NCBI GenBank assembly: GCA_001600355.1 | Contig: BCJU01000001.1 | Coordinates: forward strand, 6,758,013 to 6,822,012 | Source: Meira nashicola | Taxonomy: Eukaryota; Basidiomycota; Exobasidiomycetes; Exobasidiales; Brachybasidiaceae | DNA: 64,000 nucleotides | Reading direction: 5' to 3' | In this document: piece by piece, positions 52,719 through 62,455 of the stretch | How positions within the stretch are numbered: the first letter of the stretch is position 1 | Layout: each line of letters starts with the position of its first letter | Made by a program: the position numbers and the translations under genes | Notes under the pieces: model-generated | What the model was told of the DNA's origin: nothing | Databases searched by the model: none | What the model saw: the letters and a program-made list of their open reading frames with translations, nothing else

Positions 52719-54467
52719 CTTGCTTATCTGTCAAGAAAAAGTGGCAAGAGTGTCGCGTGTATATTTACGTGATTGAGTTTGCCAAAAGAGAGTTGTGGCA
52801 AGGATGTGAGCGTAGTTTGGCGATCTTTATTTTCCTTCTGTGGCGGATGGTGGAAGAATTAAGAGAATACGTGTAGTGAGAGCTCCAGTAATGAGAAAAG
52901 CTTGATCAGTTGAGTCAGACCTTTATCTGATCTTGATGTGTATCAAGTTGGAGATCGTGTTGACAGGTCAAGCTTAGAGCGACGATGAACGAATGATGCT
53001 ACTAGAAGATCCTCCGATGATCTCTTCCTCGAAAGCGATTTAGAAGCTGTAGAGGTGATGATGATGATAATGGTGACGAAAAAGTAATGAAAACAGCTAA
53101 CAACAAGATCAACAAATATTAATAACCCGTCGGCGAACTGACGGAGATTGGGCACAGAAGAATTTCAAGCCTTTTGTTATGTGAGCGTTTGTACGCACGC
53201 ATTCTCTCATTTATTAAAACTTGAAAAGGCGAAAAATCACTGTTTCAATAAAAGTTAAAAAACTTTAAAACTTCTGCGTGTAATTATAATTAGAAGAATG
53301 TTTAGCGTAACAACGGTTAAGAGTCTCTCGTATTCGGCATTAACGCGTGCTTTGCCTTGCTTTCTGGTGGGCTGACAATTTGCCAAAAGGCTAGCCTTCA
53401 CGCATTGAAAGGCAACACTCGGACACTTTACTGTTCCTGCCCTTATGAAAATAATATCCGTGGCGCGTTTTCTTGTTTTTTTTTTTCTTTCTTTTACTCG
53501 TCCGTACTCCGTCTTTACGGCATTTCATCTGCCGCCAGGTTAAGACAAAGAAAAAGATTGGCATGTTTGGCTTATATTTTTTTTATTTTCTCGTCAAAAG
53601 CGTGCACGTAGAGCAGTATGAACGAGGCTATCCGTATCAGATCATACTTTAAGCGCAGCGCAATGCATTGCTTAAGGAAATTTTCTATCATCCTCAGCTG
53701 ATCTGTGAGGGAAACGTACATAACCTGATCAAAAAATTAATTTCTTGCTTGAAATAAGTTAAAGAGTCGGAACATTTGTACAGTAGCTGCATTACGTACT
53801 CGACTTTTTAAATTAGCAGCCAAAATGAAGATCTAGTAATCGGGAAGCTGATAGATGCCACTAAGCTGGCATCATAAAGAGTCATTTCACACGTACATCT
53901 CTGAGGCTACAACAAACTCCACGGAATATTCCTTCTACCTTTGTGACTGAAGCTCGTATGCGGACATCTTAATCTTTCTTCAAAATTACTGTTCTTATTC
54001 TCGCTTCAAACATTATTTTTGGGTCATATGTGCTCATTTTCATATGCTATGATTGTATGTAGTTTGTGCGTAATGCGTATGATGAACAAGTAGAAAGATG
54101 AGATCGAGTAGAATTGACACTCGATCATCAATCTACCAAGAAGATCTCGAGAGATCAGATAATAGTGACAAGATCGTTTAGAAACGTGTGTGTGTGTAAT
54201 ACAGGCATGCCATGAATGGAAACATGATGTAACAATGTATGATGGAATGCAGAATAAAGAACCAGAAAAGAATGTTGACGAAAGGTCCGAATCGATAAAG
54301 AATATTGATGTAATGATCACAAAGAGAGACAAAAGATGCGACTTGAATGCATGAATGTAGAGTATGCTTTTGGTGTATAAAACTTTTGGATTGCAGCTCT
54401 GCCTCTTTCACTGAACAACGCCACACCGTGGCGACCCCAATATCCTTCAACCCAATTCTGATCTTCC
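52719..54467. other. 1.75 kb intergenic region, no gene recognised
   Basis: This holds the ERG3 upstream region and the sequence beyond the RPL19 stop. Frames of 60-100 codons are present but are low complexity or Ser/Phe-rich, without start context or domains. A CTGATC/GATCAG-rich stretch near 53640-53740 has no known meaning to me. Confidence 0.35.
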
Positions 54468-55055
54468 TTACTTCTTCTCTTCGGATTCCAATTCGACGGC
54501 AACAATGGCAGCACGCTTCTCTGCCAATCTGTTTGCACGACGTTCGCGCATGTTCTTGTTGCGCAAACGACGAGCCTCCATTTGGTCGGCGATGTGCTTG
54601 GAACGAGCTTTCTCTGCCTTTGCCTTGTGAATGAATTCCATCAACACACGCTTGTTCTTGAAAACGTTACCCTTTGACTTCATGTATAGTTCGTGGTACA
54701 AGTGCTTGTCAATCTTTCCTGCTTCACGGTACTTGCGTAAAAGACGGCGCAAAACTCTTTGACGTCTCATCCACATAACCTTTGTTGGCATACGGGATTC
54801 TGCGGTACCCTTACGCTTACCGGTACCGGTGTGACGACCAAGACGCTTAGCGGCATGTAGTTCACGAGTTCTTGCACGGGAGTGGGCAACAACGGGTTTA
54901 CGGATAATTTGACCATCTTTGATCAATTTGCGAACATTGGCACGGGAGTTGGCGTTACCAATGTCGTTTTGTTCTGCGGGGTCTAACCAGACCTTGCGCT
55001 TACCAACGCCCAAGACGGAGGCAGCAAGACGCTTTTGAGTACGGAGATTGACCAT
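54468..55055 (-). CDS. RPL19: 60S ribosomal protein L19 (eL19)
   Basis: This 195-residue basic protein starts [20 protein letters not shown] and is collinear with eL19 throughout, including [40 protein letters not shown] and [20 protein letters not shown]. It is a structural part of the large ribosomal subunit and reaches across to the small subunit through its long C-terminal helix. The coding region has no intron. A clean acceptor (CTCTTTGCACAG) 15 bases upstream of the ATG and a donor (GTAAGC) 300 bases further up suggest a 5' UTR intron at 55369-55070. The gene is head to head with RPS27. Confidence 0.97.
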   Translation of the reverse strand: MVNLRTQKRLAASVLGVGKRKVWLDPAEQNDIGNANSRANVRKLIKDGQIIRKPVVAHSRARTRELHAAKRLGRHTGTGKRKGTAESRMPTKVMWMRRQRVLRRLLRKYREAGKIDKHLYHELYMKSKGNVFKNKRVLMEFIHKAKAEKARSKHIADQMEARRLRNKNMRERRANRLAEKRAAIVAVELESEEKK

Positions 55056-55069
55056 GGCGAGCGATATGA

Positions 55070-55369
55070 CTGTGCAAAGAGAGAGAAATGGGATTAGTGA
55101 ATGTTCCTACACGATTTTTGTGAAATTGACCAAGATGATGACGATCGAAGAAGGTGAAGCAGGATAAGGTGCATACGTGTGTCGTCTGGTCGTTCGTATT
55201 GGTGCTCCATGTTCGCCAGTGTTATGCTGCGCAAACTCATTCACTTTCACTTTCAACCCTTTTGACGATACCATCCCACCCATTCAAAGTCGGTCCTTTT
55301 GATTCTGAATAAGCCCTCTTCGACCATCTTCGATCATCTCATCTGTTTCGCCATCATGACGATGCTTAC
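55070..55369 (-). other. Probable 5' UTR intron of RPL19
   Basis: GTAAGC donor and a pyrimidine-rich CTCTTTGCACAG acceptor on the minus strand, 300 bases apart, just before the RPL19 start. Several in-frame-incompatible ATGs lie between, which a spliced leader would remove. No snoRNA C/D boxes were found inside. Inferred only. Confidence 0.55.
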
Positions 55370-55370
55370 C

Positions 55371-55799
55371 TTGTGCTGATTGAGGCTCCTTGTCGCAACG
55401 ATGAAGGTGGAAAGAGAGCTGTGATTGCTTCGCCTAAAAAATCTGTATCGGAGGGGCTGACGCTGGATTAAGGTAAACTTTGTGTGCTGCTGTGGGCATA
55501 CGATTGTGCTACCGCTACGAGCCTGCGCGCAAGATTACGCCTGCGCTACTATTTTCTAAACAATTGACTGTTCTGCCGCCTGATGCCGCAATTGTCAAAG
55601 AATTACACGTGACTTATCTTACGCAAGCTCCCCTCGTGTTGCGCAATCTAAGGCTTTTGAGTGTAACCAAAAAGGTCGTCTGCGAATTCTGGTCTAGGCT
55701 TAGCGCTGCGCGCGTGTAGAATTTGCCCTTTCTGCTAAGCTTAGCTATCCTCGAATCTTTTTCATCTAACCACCAAGCAGTCACATTTTATTGCCCAGT
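55371..55799. promoter_or_regulatory. Bidirectional ribosomal-protein promoter (RPL19/RPS27)
   Basis: About 0.43 kb separate the inferred RPL19 leader exon and the RPS27 ATG. An E-box-type palindrome, CACGTG, lies at 55606-55611, near the middle, with GC-rich GCGCGC and CTAAGCTTAG elements closer to RPS27. Co-expression of the two genes is inferred from their function and arrangement. Confidence 0.6.
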
Positions 55800-56553
55800 A
55801 TGGTAAGTTTCTAAATGATGTTGAGATGGGTCAGGAAGGTAGTATCGGCGGACGAAGGACATCATCATTTCTCCAGGACGATTTATGACGTTGAAATACA
55901 GCGACTTCCTATGTTGCGAGAAGCTGTATTGAGGGAGCATTCTGTGGCGGGAAGATTTATGAACAAGATTGCGCCATGATTTTGCAAGGTATCGATTCAA
56001 AGCATCTCCCAATTTTGAAGGTTTCAAGCGATTGCCATATCTCAAAGTCCCGCATTTAACGTCCCATCGGCCGATTTGCAGCTCTTCTGCGTAGGAAGAA
56101 TATCAAGTCTGGCGAGAATGGTTGTCCTTCGATTTTGACGATACTATTTCGTCTCATACGCCCTTCACAATTGTTCTACCTGCAACATAGATTCTGACTT
56201 CCAATCTCTTCTCTTTCAACCTTATTCAGACTCTCGCTGTTGATCTTCTTAACCCATCTGCCGAGCAACAAGCTCGTTGCCACAAACTCAAACGTTTGGT
56301 GCAAAACCCAAACTCTTTCTTCATGGACGTTAAGTGCCCTGGTTGCTTCGCTATCACAACCGTCTTCTCTCACGCACAAACCGTTGTCGTTTGCTCTTCA
56401 TGCGCACAAGTTTTGTGCCAACCTACCGGTGGTAAGGGACGATTGACAGAGGGTGAGTAAGCAAAGTACTGCTGATTGAGATCTAGCAACGATTCTGACT
56501 TTTTATCCTTTCTTTCTCAACTACCAGGCTGCTCTTTCCGTCGCAAGAACTAA
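55800..56553 (+). CDS. RPS27: 40S ribosomal protein S27 (eS27), three exons
   Basis: Coding exons are 55800-55802 (the ATG alone), 56230-56452 and 56528-56553, giving 83 residues. Introns have GTAAGT...TTCAG and GTGAGT...ACCAG ends. The product reads [15 protein letters not shown] and onward. It has the eS27 hallmarks [28 protein letters not shown] and [14 protein letters not shown], and ends CSFRRKN. The four cysteines in CPGC and CSSC form the eS27 zinc finger. It is a structural part of the small ribosomal subunit. The length matches yeast and human eS27 (82-84). An open frame that overlaps exon 2 in another phase is a shadow. The isolated start codon makes this gene easy to miss. Confidence 0.95.
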
Positions 56554-56943
56554 AAGCCATACTATCGTTCATTTGTACTTTATTCTCAATTGATACGGTT
56601 TGGCACCCATTGTTACGACAAACATCTTTTACGGATTCACGGCAGCGTTCCATATCATTGTGTCTCTCTTGTTTCCATATGCATTCATACATACACACAC
56701 CTACCAAAACTCATGTTATCCGTGCAAAAGGTTGCGTACGATGACTACGTCCTCTTCACGTCAATACATGCATTCAATCTGACCTATGTTGACTTTTGAG
56801 TGGATAGTAAAGAGGATATTTGTTATTAAGTGATTTTTTTAATTTATTAGACAAAATGTTCATTAAAGAAGGTGGTATTACGATGATGAATTCAAGAAGA
56901 ACAAGACATTTTTACAGATCATGTACGAGATGATGATGGACGC
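56554..56943. other. Convergent 3' intergenic region
   Basis: About 0.4 kb between the RPS27 and p23 stop codons. No gene was recognised; presumably both 3' UTRs. Confidence 0.4.
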
Positions 56944-57723
56944 TTAATCGACCTTTTCAATATCCTTTGCTGCTACACCTTCCGATTGAATTTCTTCCAC
57001 AGGTTCTGCCTTTCCTTGACCTTCGACGGCATCTATTGGGTTGCTTTCATCATCTTCGTCGTCGCCATCATCCTCTCCGAAGCCATCACCGCCCATAGCT
57101 GAGAGATCAGGCATGCCAGGCATTCCAGCACCGCCTCCAGCTTGCATTTGAGCCAACATGGCTTGCAAGTCCATGCCACCCATTCCGCCCATGCCACCCA
57201 TTCCTCCCATACCGCCCATACCTCCCATTCCGGCCATTGATGGGTCCATGCCACCCATTCCACCATCGCCCATAGCGCCAAAATCGTCTACGTTTCCAGT
57301 TTGTTCATCTTCATCGACCCATTTGTCAAAATCAGTTTTAACGTTATGTAGTCTAATTTTATCTTTGCTCAAACGTGGCCAATATTCCAATTTTAATTCT
57401 TTTTTACGTAAATTGAGATAAAGAGCTTTTGCGTTTTGAGAAATTTTACTATTTTCAACGTCAATTTTATCGAATAGATTTAAATCGAAAGCGTATTCAC
57501 GTTCTTCAATTCCGTGTGCTTTATCAGCTTGAACTTTTGTATGAAATTTGAAACCATCTTCCGATAAATCAATCTTTGTTGAAGGTTGTGGTGGAAGGTT
57601 TGGAACGTTGATCGTTACCATTACAACGTTCTTTTCTGGTTCATCTTCTGATGATCGTTGAGCCCAAAGGATTTCAGGAGCAGAAATACCTTTGTTGGCT
57701 GGAGCAGAAGATGTTGTTGCCAT
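56944..57723 (-). CDS. SBA1: Hsp90 co-chaperone p23 (Sba1/Wos2)
   Basis: This is a 259-residue intronless protein. A CS domain fills about 15-115, with PEILWAQRSSEDEPEKNVVM, IDLSEDGFKFHTK, then LYLNLRKKELKLEYWPRLSKDK. The WPRL signature of p23 is intact, and WVDEDEQ follows. p23 binds the ATP-bound, closed Hsp90 dimer and slows its ATPase to stabilise clients. The C-terminal half begins with a Gly-Met-Gly-Gly repeat (about seven units of MGG at roughly 165-190), as in yeast Sba1, then an acidic tail that ends in EKVD. That ending resembles the EEVD tail of Hsp70/Hsp90. Confidence 0.93.
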   Translation of the reverse strand: MATTSSAPANKGISAPEILWAQRSSEDEPEKNVVMVTINVPNLPPQPSTKIDLSEDGFKFHTKVQADKAHGIEEREYAFDLNLFDKIDVENSKISQNAKALYLNLRKKELKLEYWPRLSKDKIRLHNVKTDFDKWVDEDEQTGNVDDFGAMGDGGMGGMDPSMAGMGGMGGMGGMGGMGGMGGMDLQAMLAQMQAGGGAGMPGMPDLSAMGGDGFGEDDGDDEDDESNPIDAVEGQGKAEPVEEIQSEGVAAKDIEKVD

Positions 57724-58566
57724 TTTTTGTATTTTAAGATTTATTTAAACTGAGCAAAATTCTTTTCGCTCAATATTATGATAAAGTGTTGGTTGAAAAG
57801 ATGTAAGGGAAACGAGTGAATTGAATAAGCAATCATCTCTCAAGAATGTTTGCCATCCGTGCGCAAGTGGATTCTTCTCGCCTACGCACATACTGTATAT
57901 AGAGTATAAAGAGTGCTAAAGTGCCGGACATATTTTTTTTCTGAGTTGAAGTAGACTACCGTACACTCGCGTAGAAAAAAAAGCGTGGAGTTGTTCTAGC
58001 ATATTCTGATATATTCTTTGGAATAGACTTTAAACACGTGAATTACCTCCTTCTGGCCCGTTATCAATACAGGCACGCCTGGCATTTGGGATAATGAAAG
58101 AAAGATTGTCCTCACGGTTACTTGAACTTTAAGATATATTCAGCTTAAATGCTATAAATATTGAATGATCATGTTTCTCAAATGCTATTTATTTGGTGCA
58201 CTTTTTTATGTCACTGCGAAAACCGTTTGCCAATCAGAAACAAGGCAATATCAATCATTCAGCCCGCTTTGTTTAATTATTGTTAATAATCTATATAGAA
58301 ACATCACACATTTTTTTAATAAACCCGGCTCAAAAGGCTCCGAAATAGAATGACTTGGGCGTAATAAACTTAGTGAAGTGAAACGATAAATGTGATTGAA
58401 GCGGAAAAGCAAAATGAACGGACGGGTCTTTGTTTTTTGTTTGCTACGTGTCGCTGTGCAATAAGTATCAATACTATTACAGCCATTCATCTCATATCAG
58501 ACAAAAGTTATGCCCTCTTTACAACAAAAGATCAAAGTGATCGCAAATATCTTGTTTTATTTGATA
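57724..58566. promoter_or_regulatory. Upstream region of p23 and of the small cysteine-rich gene
   Basis: About 0.84 kb. A frame at 58165-58353 begins with a hydrophobic MIMFLKCYLFGALFYVTAKT, preceded by CTATAAATA. It looks like a signal peptide, but the rest has no coding character and I could not connect it to the next gene by consensus splice sites. A CACGTG lies near 58035. Confidence 0.4.
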
Positions 58567-58904
58567 ATGAGTAGTCAGGCACTTTTTCAAGAAACGGCTT
58601 TTGGTACACAGTAAGTATTATTATTTATCACACTTCAATCAAATCTTCTTACATAAACCATATTATTGCTTGAACCAGATTACGTTGTTATGAAAACTTT
58701 TGTCCACCTAATGCAATAACACACGAGAATGATTATTGTCATCCATTTTGTTTACAAGATCAAATTTGTTGCGTTTTACCTTCTGGTTTTGCCGAACAAA
58801 GTCAAGCGAATCCAATTTATCCTTCTGAAGCATTGCAAGAGTATAACTTTCATTTACGCAATTTAATGTTATACAGTCATCTTCGTCAAAATAATAATCG
58901 ATAA
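58567..58904 (+). CDS. Small cysteine-rich protein, two exons, function unknown
   Basis: Exons are 58567-58610 and 58679-58904, joined at phase 2 across a 68-base GTAAGT...AACCAG intron; the product has 89 residues. The joined frame stays open and ends in TAA. It has a cysteine-rich part, C-x4-C-x11-C-x3-C-x5-C-C, starting two codons after the intron. A Tyr/Leu/Gln-rich tail follows (YPSEALQEYNFHLRNLMLYS, then HLRQNNNR). The cysteine order and the x3-C-x5-CC end resemble the two small peptides near 31 kb, and so does the intron phase and position. Exon 1 as read is not a signal peptide, so either the protein is intracellular, perhaps metal-binding, or an upstream signal exon was missed. I do not recognise a family. 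Confidence 0.65.
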
Positions 58905-59030
58905 AGGAAAGACTAAAGCTCAATCATATAATAGAATAAAAAGTCTCAATTGGCGGATAAATATTATGCAGATGTACACAGGAGAAGAAACAAAAAAGAG
59001 AGAATCAAGATCCCCCCACATTCACAAGAA

Positions 59031-61193
59031 TCATCTTGAAGCTCCCGATGATTTACCAATAGCAAACGCAGCAATGATAGCAACACCTAAAAATCCAATA
59101 GCAGCAGGTAAAGCTAAATCTCTTGGCAAAACACCAAATAAAAGTTCATCATCATCTTTGTTTCCTGCTTTACCATTAACCTTCTTTGATGTACGTTCGC
59201 CCAAATTTGTACCTTTTTCTTCTCCTTCCTTTTCTTCTTCTTCTTTCACGCTTTGTAATTGTGCATCCATCGATTCACGCATCTTCTTTCGCGCAGAACG
59301 ATCGTTATTGCTAATATTTTGTCTTTGAAGAGCTTCTTGCCAAGCTTTACCACCTTGTAGGAGAAGAACAACTCGATCTTTACCTTGTTTGCGTGCAACT
59401 TGAACAGAATCTTGTACATCACTATCTGCAGTAATCAAAACAGTATCATCTTCATCATCAGTATAAGCTAATGAGAAATCATTTGGATCGGGAGCTGCGG
59501 CTGGAGGTTGAGCAGCAATACTGGCATAAGAGGGTTGATCACCATTCTCTTCAACGGGTGCATCAGGAGCATGAGGTGGCGCAGGTGGAAGGGGAGCGGG
59601 TGCATCGAAAAATGGATCACCGGACAATTTGATACAGACAATCTCACGAATCGTTTCGAAATTATCATAACGAGCAGAGAAGCGATGTGTACGACCACTT
59701 GGAGTGACAAATTTGAACAAATACGTTCCATCATCTACAGCTGCAGAGAGTGGAGCTCCATTTGACAATCCAACAGCCGATGCACCATCGTCATTGTGAG
59801 CAACAGCACTAGCAGAATCGTTGGGATGCAAATCGGAACTCAAATCGGGAAGTCCAGATCGATTAGGCGTTTCGGGATATTGTTGCGCATGACTGCCGCT
59901 CATTGCTGATTCATTGTCATCCGCTGTACCTCCACCAACACTTCCGCTTGTTTGGCCGAATGAGTTCCAGAATCTGTTCCACATTGGACCACCACCTTCT
60001 GCACCTTCTTCTCCTTGACCGTCATTCATACTATTGATTTGCTCAAGGGTTGCATACGTCAACTTCAAAACATCTACAACTCCAACCAAACGAGAATCAA
60101 CATCCACAACGGGTAAATTGAGGTAACGACCATCGTGCATTTTACGCAAAGCTTCTTGAATTGAGAGTGATGGAGGAGCAGTATCGGGATGAGGTGTCAT
60201 GACACGAACGACACTGCATGTCTTTGGGTCTAAACCAGCAGCAATAACACGCAGTACAACATCCTTGCTCGTAAAGATTCCTGCAATTTTAGCTGGTGTA
60301 GATTGTGTACCACCTTCCATCACGCAAACGGCGGTTGTACGATGCTCTTTCATAATCTTTGCAGCGTCACAAACTGTTGTACGAACACCAACAGTGCAAG
60401 GAAGTGTACGACTGTCCAAAATCGTGCTCAAATCGGGAATGCTCATCCGTTGACGTAAGGCTTCAACGTAGGCAAGCATGGCATTATGTCCACCTCCGCC
60501 AGCAGCGGTCGGACCCCATTCAGATTGAACACCTTCCAATGCATTGTAGAGCTTTTGACTGGATCCATGTGCACGTTCGAGCTTCTCCAAAGCTTCATAA
60601 AATACTTTTGCGATATCCAACAAGCCAACTACATCACCTTCTTCATTGCAGACTGGTAAATGACGGAATCCACGAGTGACCATCGTATTAAGTGCTTCTG
60701 TTGCAGAGGTTGAATCACGAGTGACCATAGGAGATCGAGTCATAATATCTCTAACGGGTGTTGAACGAGCATCGATACCGGCAGCAACAATGCGGAATGC
60801 CAAATCTTTAGCGGTAAAGATACCTGCTAAATGCTCATCATCATCGACGACCAAAACACAATCCGTTCTTTTTGCAGCGCAAAGTTGACTTGCATCTGCG
60901 ACAGAGATGTTTTGAGGTACAGTCAAAGCAGGCAAAGGACGAAGAGCACTAACAGTACCAGCAATAGGTGCACGATGAGCACCACGACGTCTTCCTGCTG
61001 GAGTGCCTGCACCACCACGAGAATTTGGAGTTGATGGTTTACCAGCTTTTAAATTTAATTGAGATTCAATCTTTTTACGAATTGCTTCATCACGACGACT
61101 TTGACGTTTACGTGTATCAAAAGCATCACTCGTTTGAGAATTTGTTCCATTTACCGGCGTACCGGCTCCACCTCTAAAAGATGTTTGACTCAT
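59031..61193 (-). CDS. Four-CBS plus PB1 domain membrane-anchored protein (Mug70-like)
   Basis: This intronless protein has 720 residues. Four CBS motifs form two Bateman modules: pair one at about 85-205 (ISVADASQLCAAKRTDCVLV, HLAGIFTAKDLAFRIVAAG, FRHLPVCNEEGDVVGLLDI) and pair two at about 255-385 (TTVCDAAKIMKEHRTTAVCV, GIFTSKDVVLRVIAAGLDP, YLNLPVVDVDSRLVGVVDVL). A PB1 domain starts near 495 (YLFKFVTPSGRTHRFSARYD) and includes DDEDDTVLITADSD. One hydrophobic helix near the C-terminus (LALPAAIGFLGVAIIAAFAIG) suggests a tail anchor. CBS pairs bind adenine nucleotides and PB1 mediates dimerisation. The same order occurs in fission yeast Mug70, whose role is poorly known. Confidence 0.88.
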   Translation of the reverse strand: MSQTSFRGGAGTPVNGTNSQTSDAFDTRKRQSRRDEAIRKKIESQLNLKAGKPSTPNSRGGAGTPAGRRRGAHRAPIAGTVSALRPLPALTVPQNISVADASQLCAAKRTDCVLVVDDDEHLAGIFTAKDLAFRIVAAGIDARSTPVRDIMTRSPMVTRDSTSATEALNTMVTRGFRHLPVCNEEGDVVGLLDIAKVFYEALEKLERAHGSSQKLYNALEGVQSEWGPTAAGGGGHNAMLAYVEALRQRMSIPDLSTILDSRTLPCTVGVRTTVCDAAKIMKEHRTTAVCVMEGGTQSTPAKIAGIFTSKDVVLRVIAAGLDPKTCSVVRVMTPHPDTAPPSLSIQEALRKMHDGRYLNLPVVDVDSRLVGVVDVLKLTYATLEQINSMNDGQGEEGAEGGGPMWNRFWNSFGQTSGSVGGGTADDNESAMSGSHAQQYPETPNRSGLPDLSSDLHPNDSASAVAHNDDGASAVGLSNGAPLSAAVDDGTYLFKFVTPSGRTHRFSARYDNFETIREIVCIKLSGDPFFDAPAPLPPAPPHAPDAPVEENGDQPSYASIAAQPPAAAPDPNDFSLAYTDDEDDTVLITADSDVQDSVQVARKQGKDRVVLLLQGGKAWQEALQRQNISNNDRSARKKMRESMDAQLQSVKEEEEKEGEEKGTNLGERTSKKVNGKAGNKDDDELLFGVLPRDLALPAAIGFLGVAIIAAFAIGKSSGASR

Positions 61194-62455
61194 ATTTGAT
61201 GAATCTTGATATTGCGAATATTGAGTGTTGATGATTATTGTTTGGTGTAAGAACAGGAATGCGAGAAGACATTGATTGATTCACCTTCTAGAGACAGTTT
61301 GATCAATTCAAATTCTCTCAAGCGACAAAGACCATCACTTGGGGATTCTTGTAGGAAGGCAAATTGAAGAGATTATTGTGGATAGGGTTGTACAATTCAT
61401 GCATTTTCGATGAAGGGCTTTTGTGCTTGCGTGCCTGCGAGTGCAACACCTTTTTTTCGAATAAACACATGCACACACGCGCTAAAGGAAGGGTACCCTA
61501 CCTGTAGTCTATGGTGCATGAACGTGTTGTTGTTTGTTTTGGCAGCCTGAACGCGCACGACCGCCCGCCCAGAAGAACGGCGCCGTAGAGAATATTGTTG
61601 CAAATATTGGATTACATAATCTCAATACGCGTTTTTTGTTCTTTTCGCAATACGTACACAAATAACAAACTTGATCTTCGCATTCATCCTTCGTCCCTCA
61701 TGTCATGCAGAATGTGCGTTTATGATCCTTTTCTAGAGCATACATGGTGATATTCTGGAGCATTTAATTGTGAGAGAACAGGTTCTAAAGTGCTTTGAAG
61801 GTATGCAATACATGCTACTCTATGGTTTGGACCGGCTTACATTGTCGATACATCTCGATATGTTGTCAAGGTTTCATAACATTTGCAGTTTACACGTAAT
61901 GCCAGTGATTTGAGGGTTCGAACACTCTGAAAGAAGATTGCTATGTGATTCCAGGAACGGCTTTTCGATCTTGGATTCCACGGGAAAGGTGCGTCTATTA
62001 TGTGATGCTGATCGATGAATTTGTAGACATTTTAGACGTACTCTTCTTGCTCAATAGGACGGCATTTAGAAGGATGAATCACAATAGGACTTTCTTTTAC
62101 CCCTTCCGCGGAAGCCATTAATCCGGGGAAAGATTCAATTTGACAGAAGTTCCCCGCAATCTAAAAGTAAGAATGCCGACGCTAAAAATACGCTAATCAT
62201 GCACGAGAGGGCGAACAAGACACAAGCAAACAAAATGAAAAGCTTCTGTTGACATGCAGATCGAGCTTAAACATTGTTCTATTTTGTGTGTGTGTGTGTG
62301 GAGAAAGGAAAAGCGTCATAGATTTCCGAATCTTGACATCTTCCTTTACCAACGCAATAAAGGAATAAAAACATCAATCGAAAAGGATATAAAGAGCACA
62401 TCATGGTATTTCATCCAATTTTGTTCAACTTCAATTCCACAAGCACCCACTCAAA
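61194..62455. promoter_or_regulatory. 1.26 kb divergent intergenic region
   Basis: This lies between the CBS/PB1 gene (-) and the glycosidase (+). A TG microsatellite of about seven units lies near 62285-62299. A TATA box (TATAAAG, 62388-62394) sits 62 bases before the glycosidase ATG. No gene is recognised. Confidence 0.45.

Noticed and set aside
55803..56229. Intronic snoRNA in the RPS27 first intron
   Set aside because: One C-box-like ATGATG occurs near the start, but no matching CTGA D box or terminal stem was found.
58165..58353. Signal-peptide-like frame upstream of the small cysteine-rich gene
   Set aside because: Its hydrophobic start is suggestive, but there is no good donor to join it to 58567 or 58679 and the rest of the frame is not protein-like. 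Left as an open possibility only.
61880..61925. tRNA-like GGGTTCGAACACTC
   Set aside because: The T-loop consensus is present but its stem does not pair properly, and no acceptor, D or anticodon arms fit around it.
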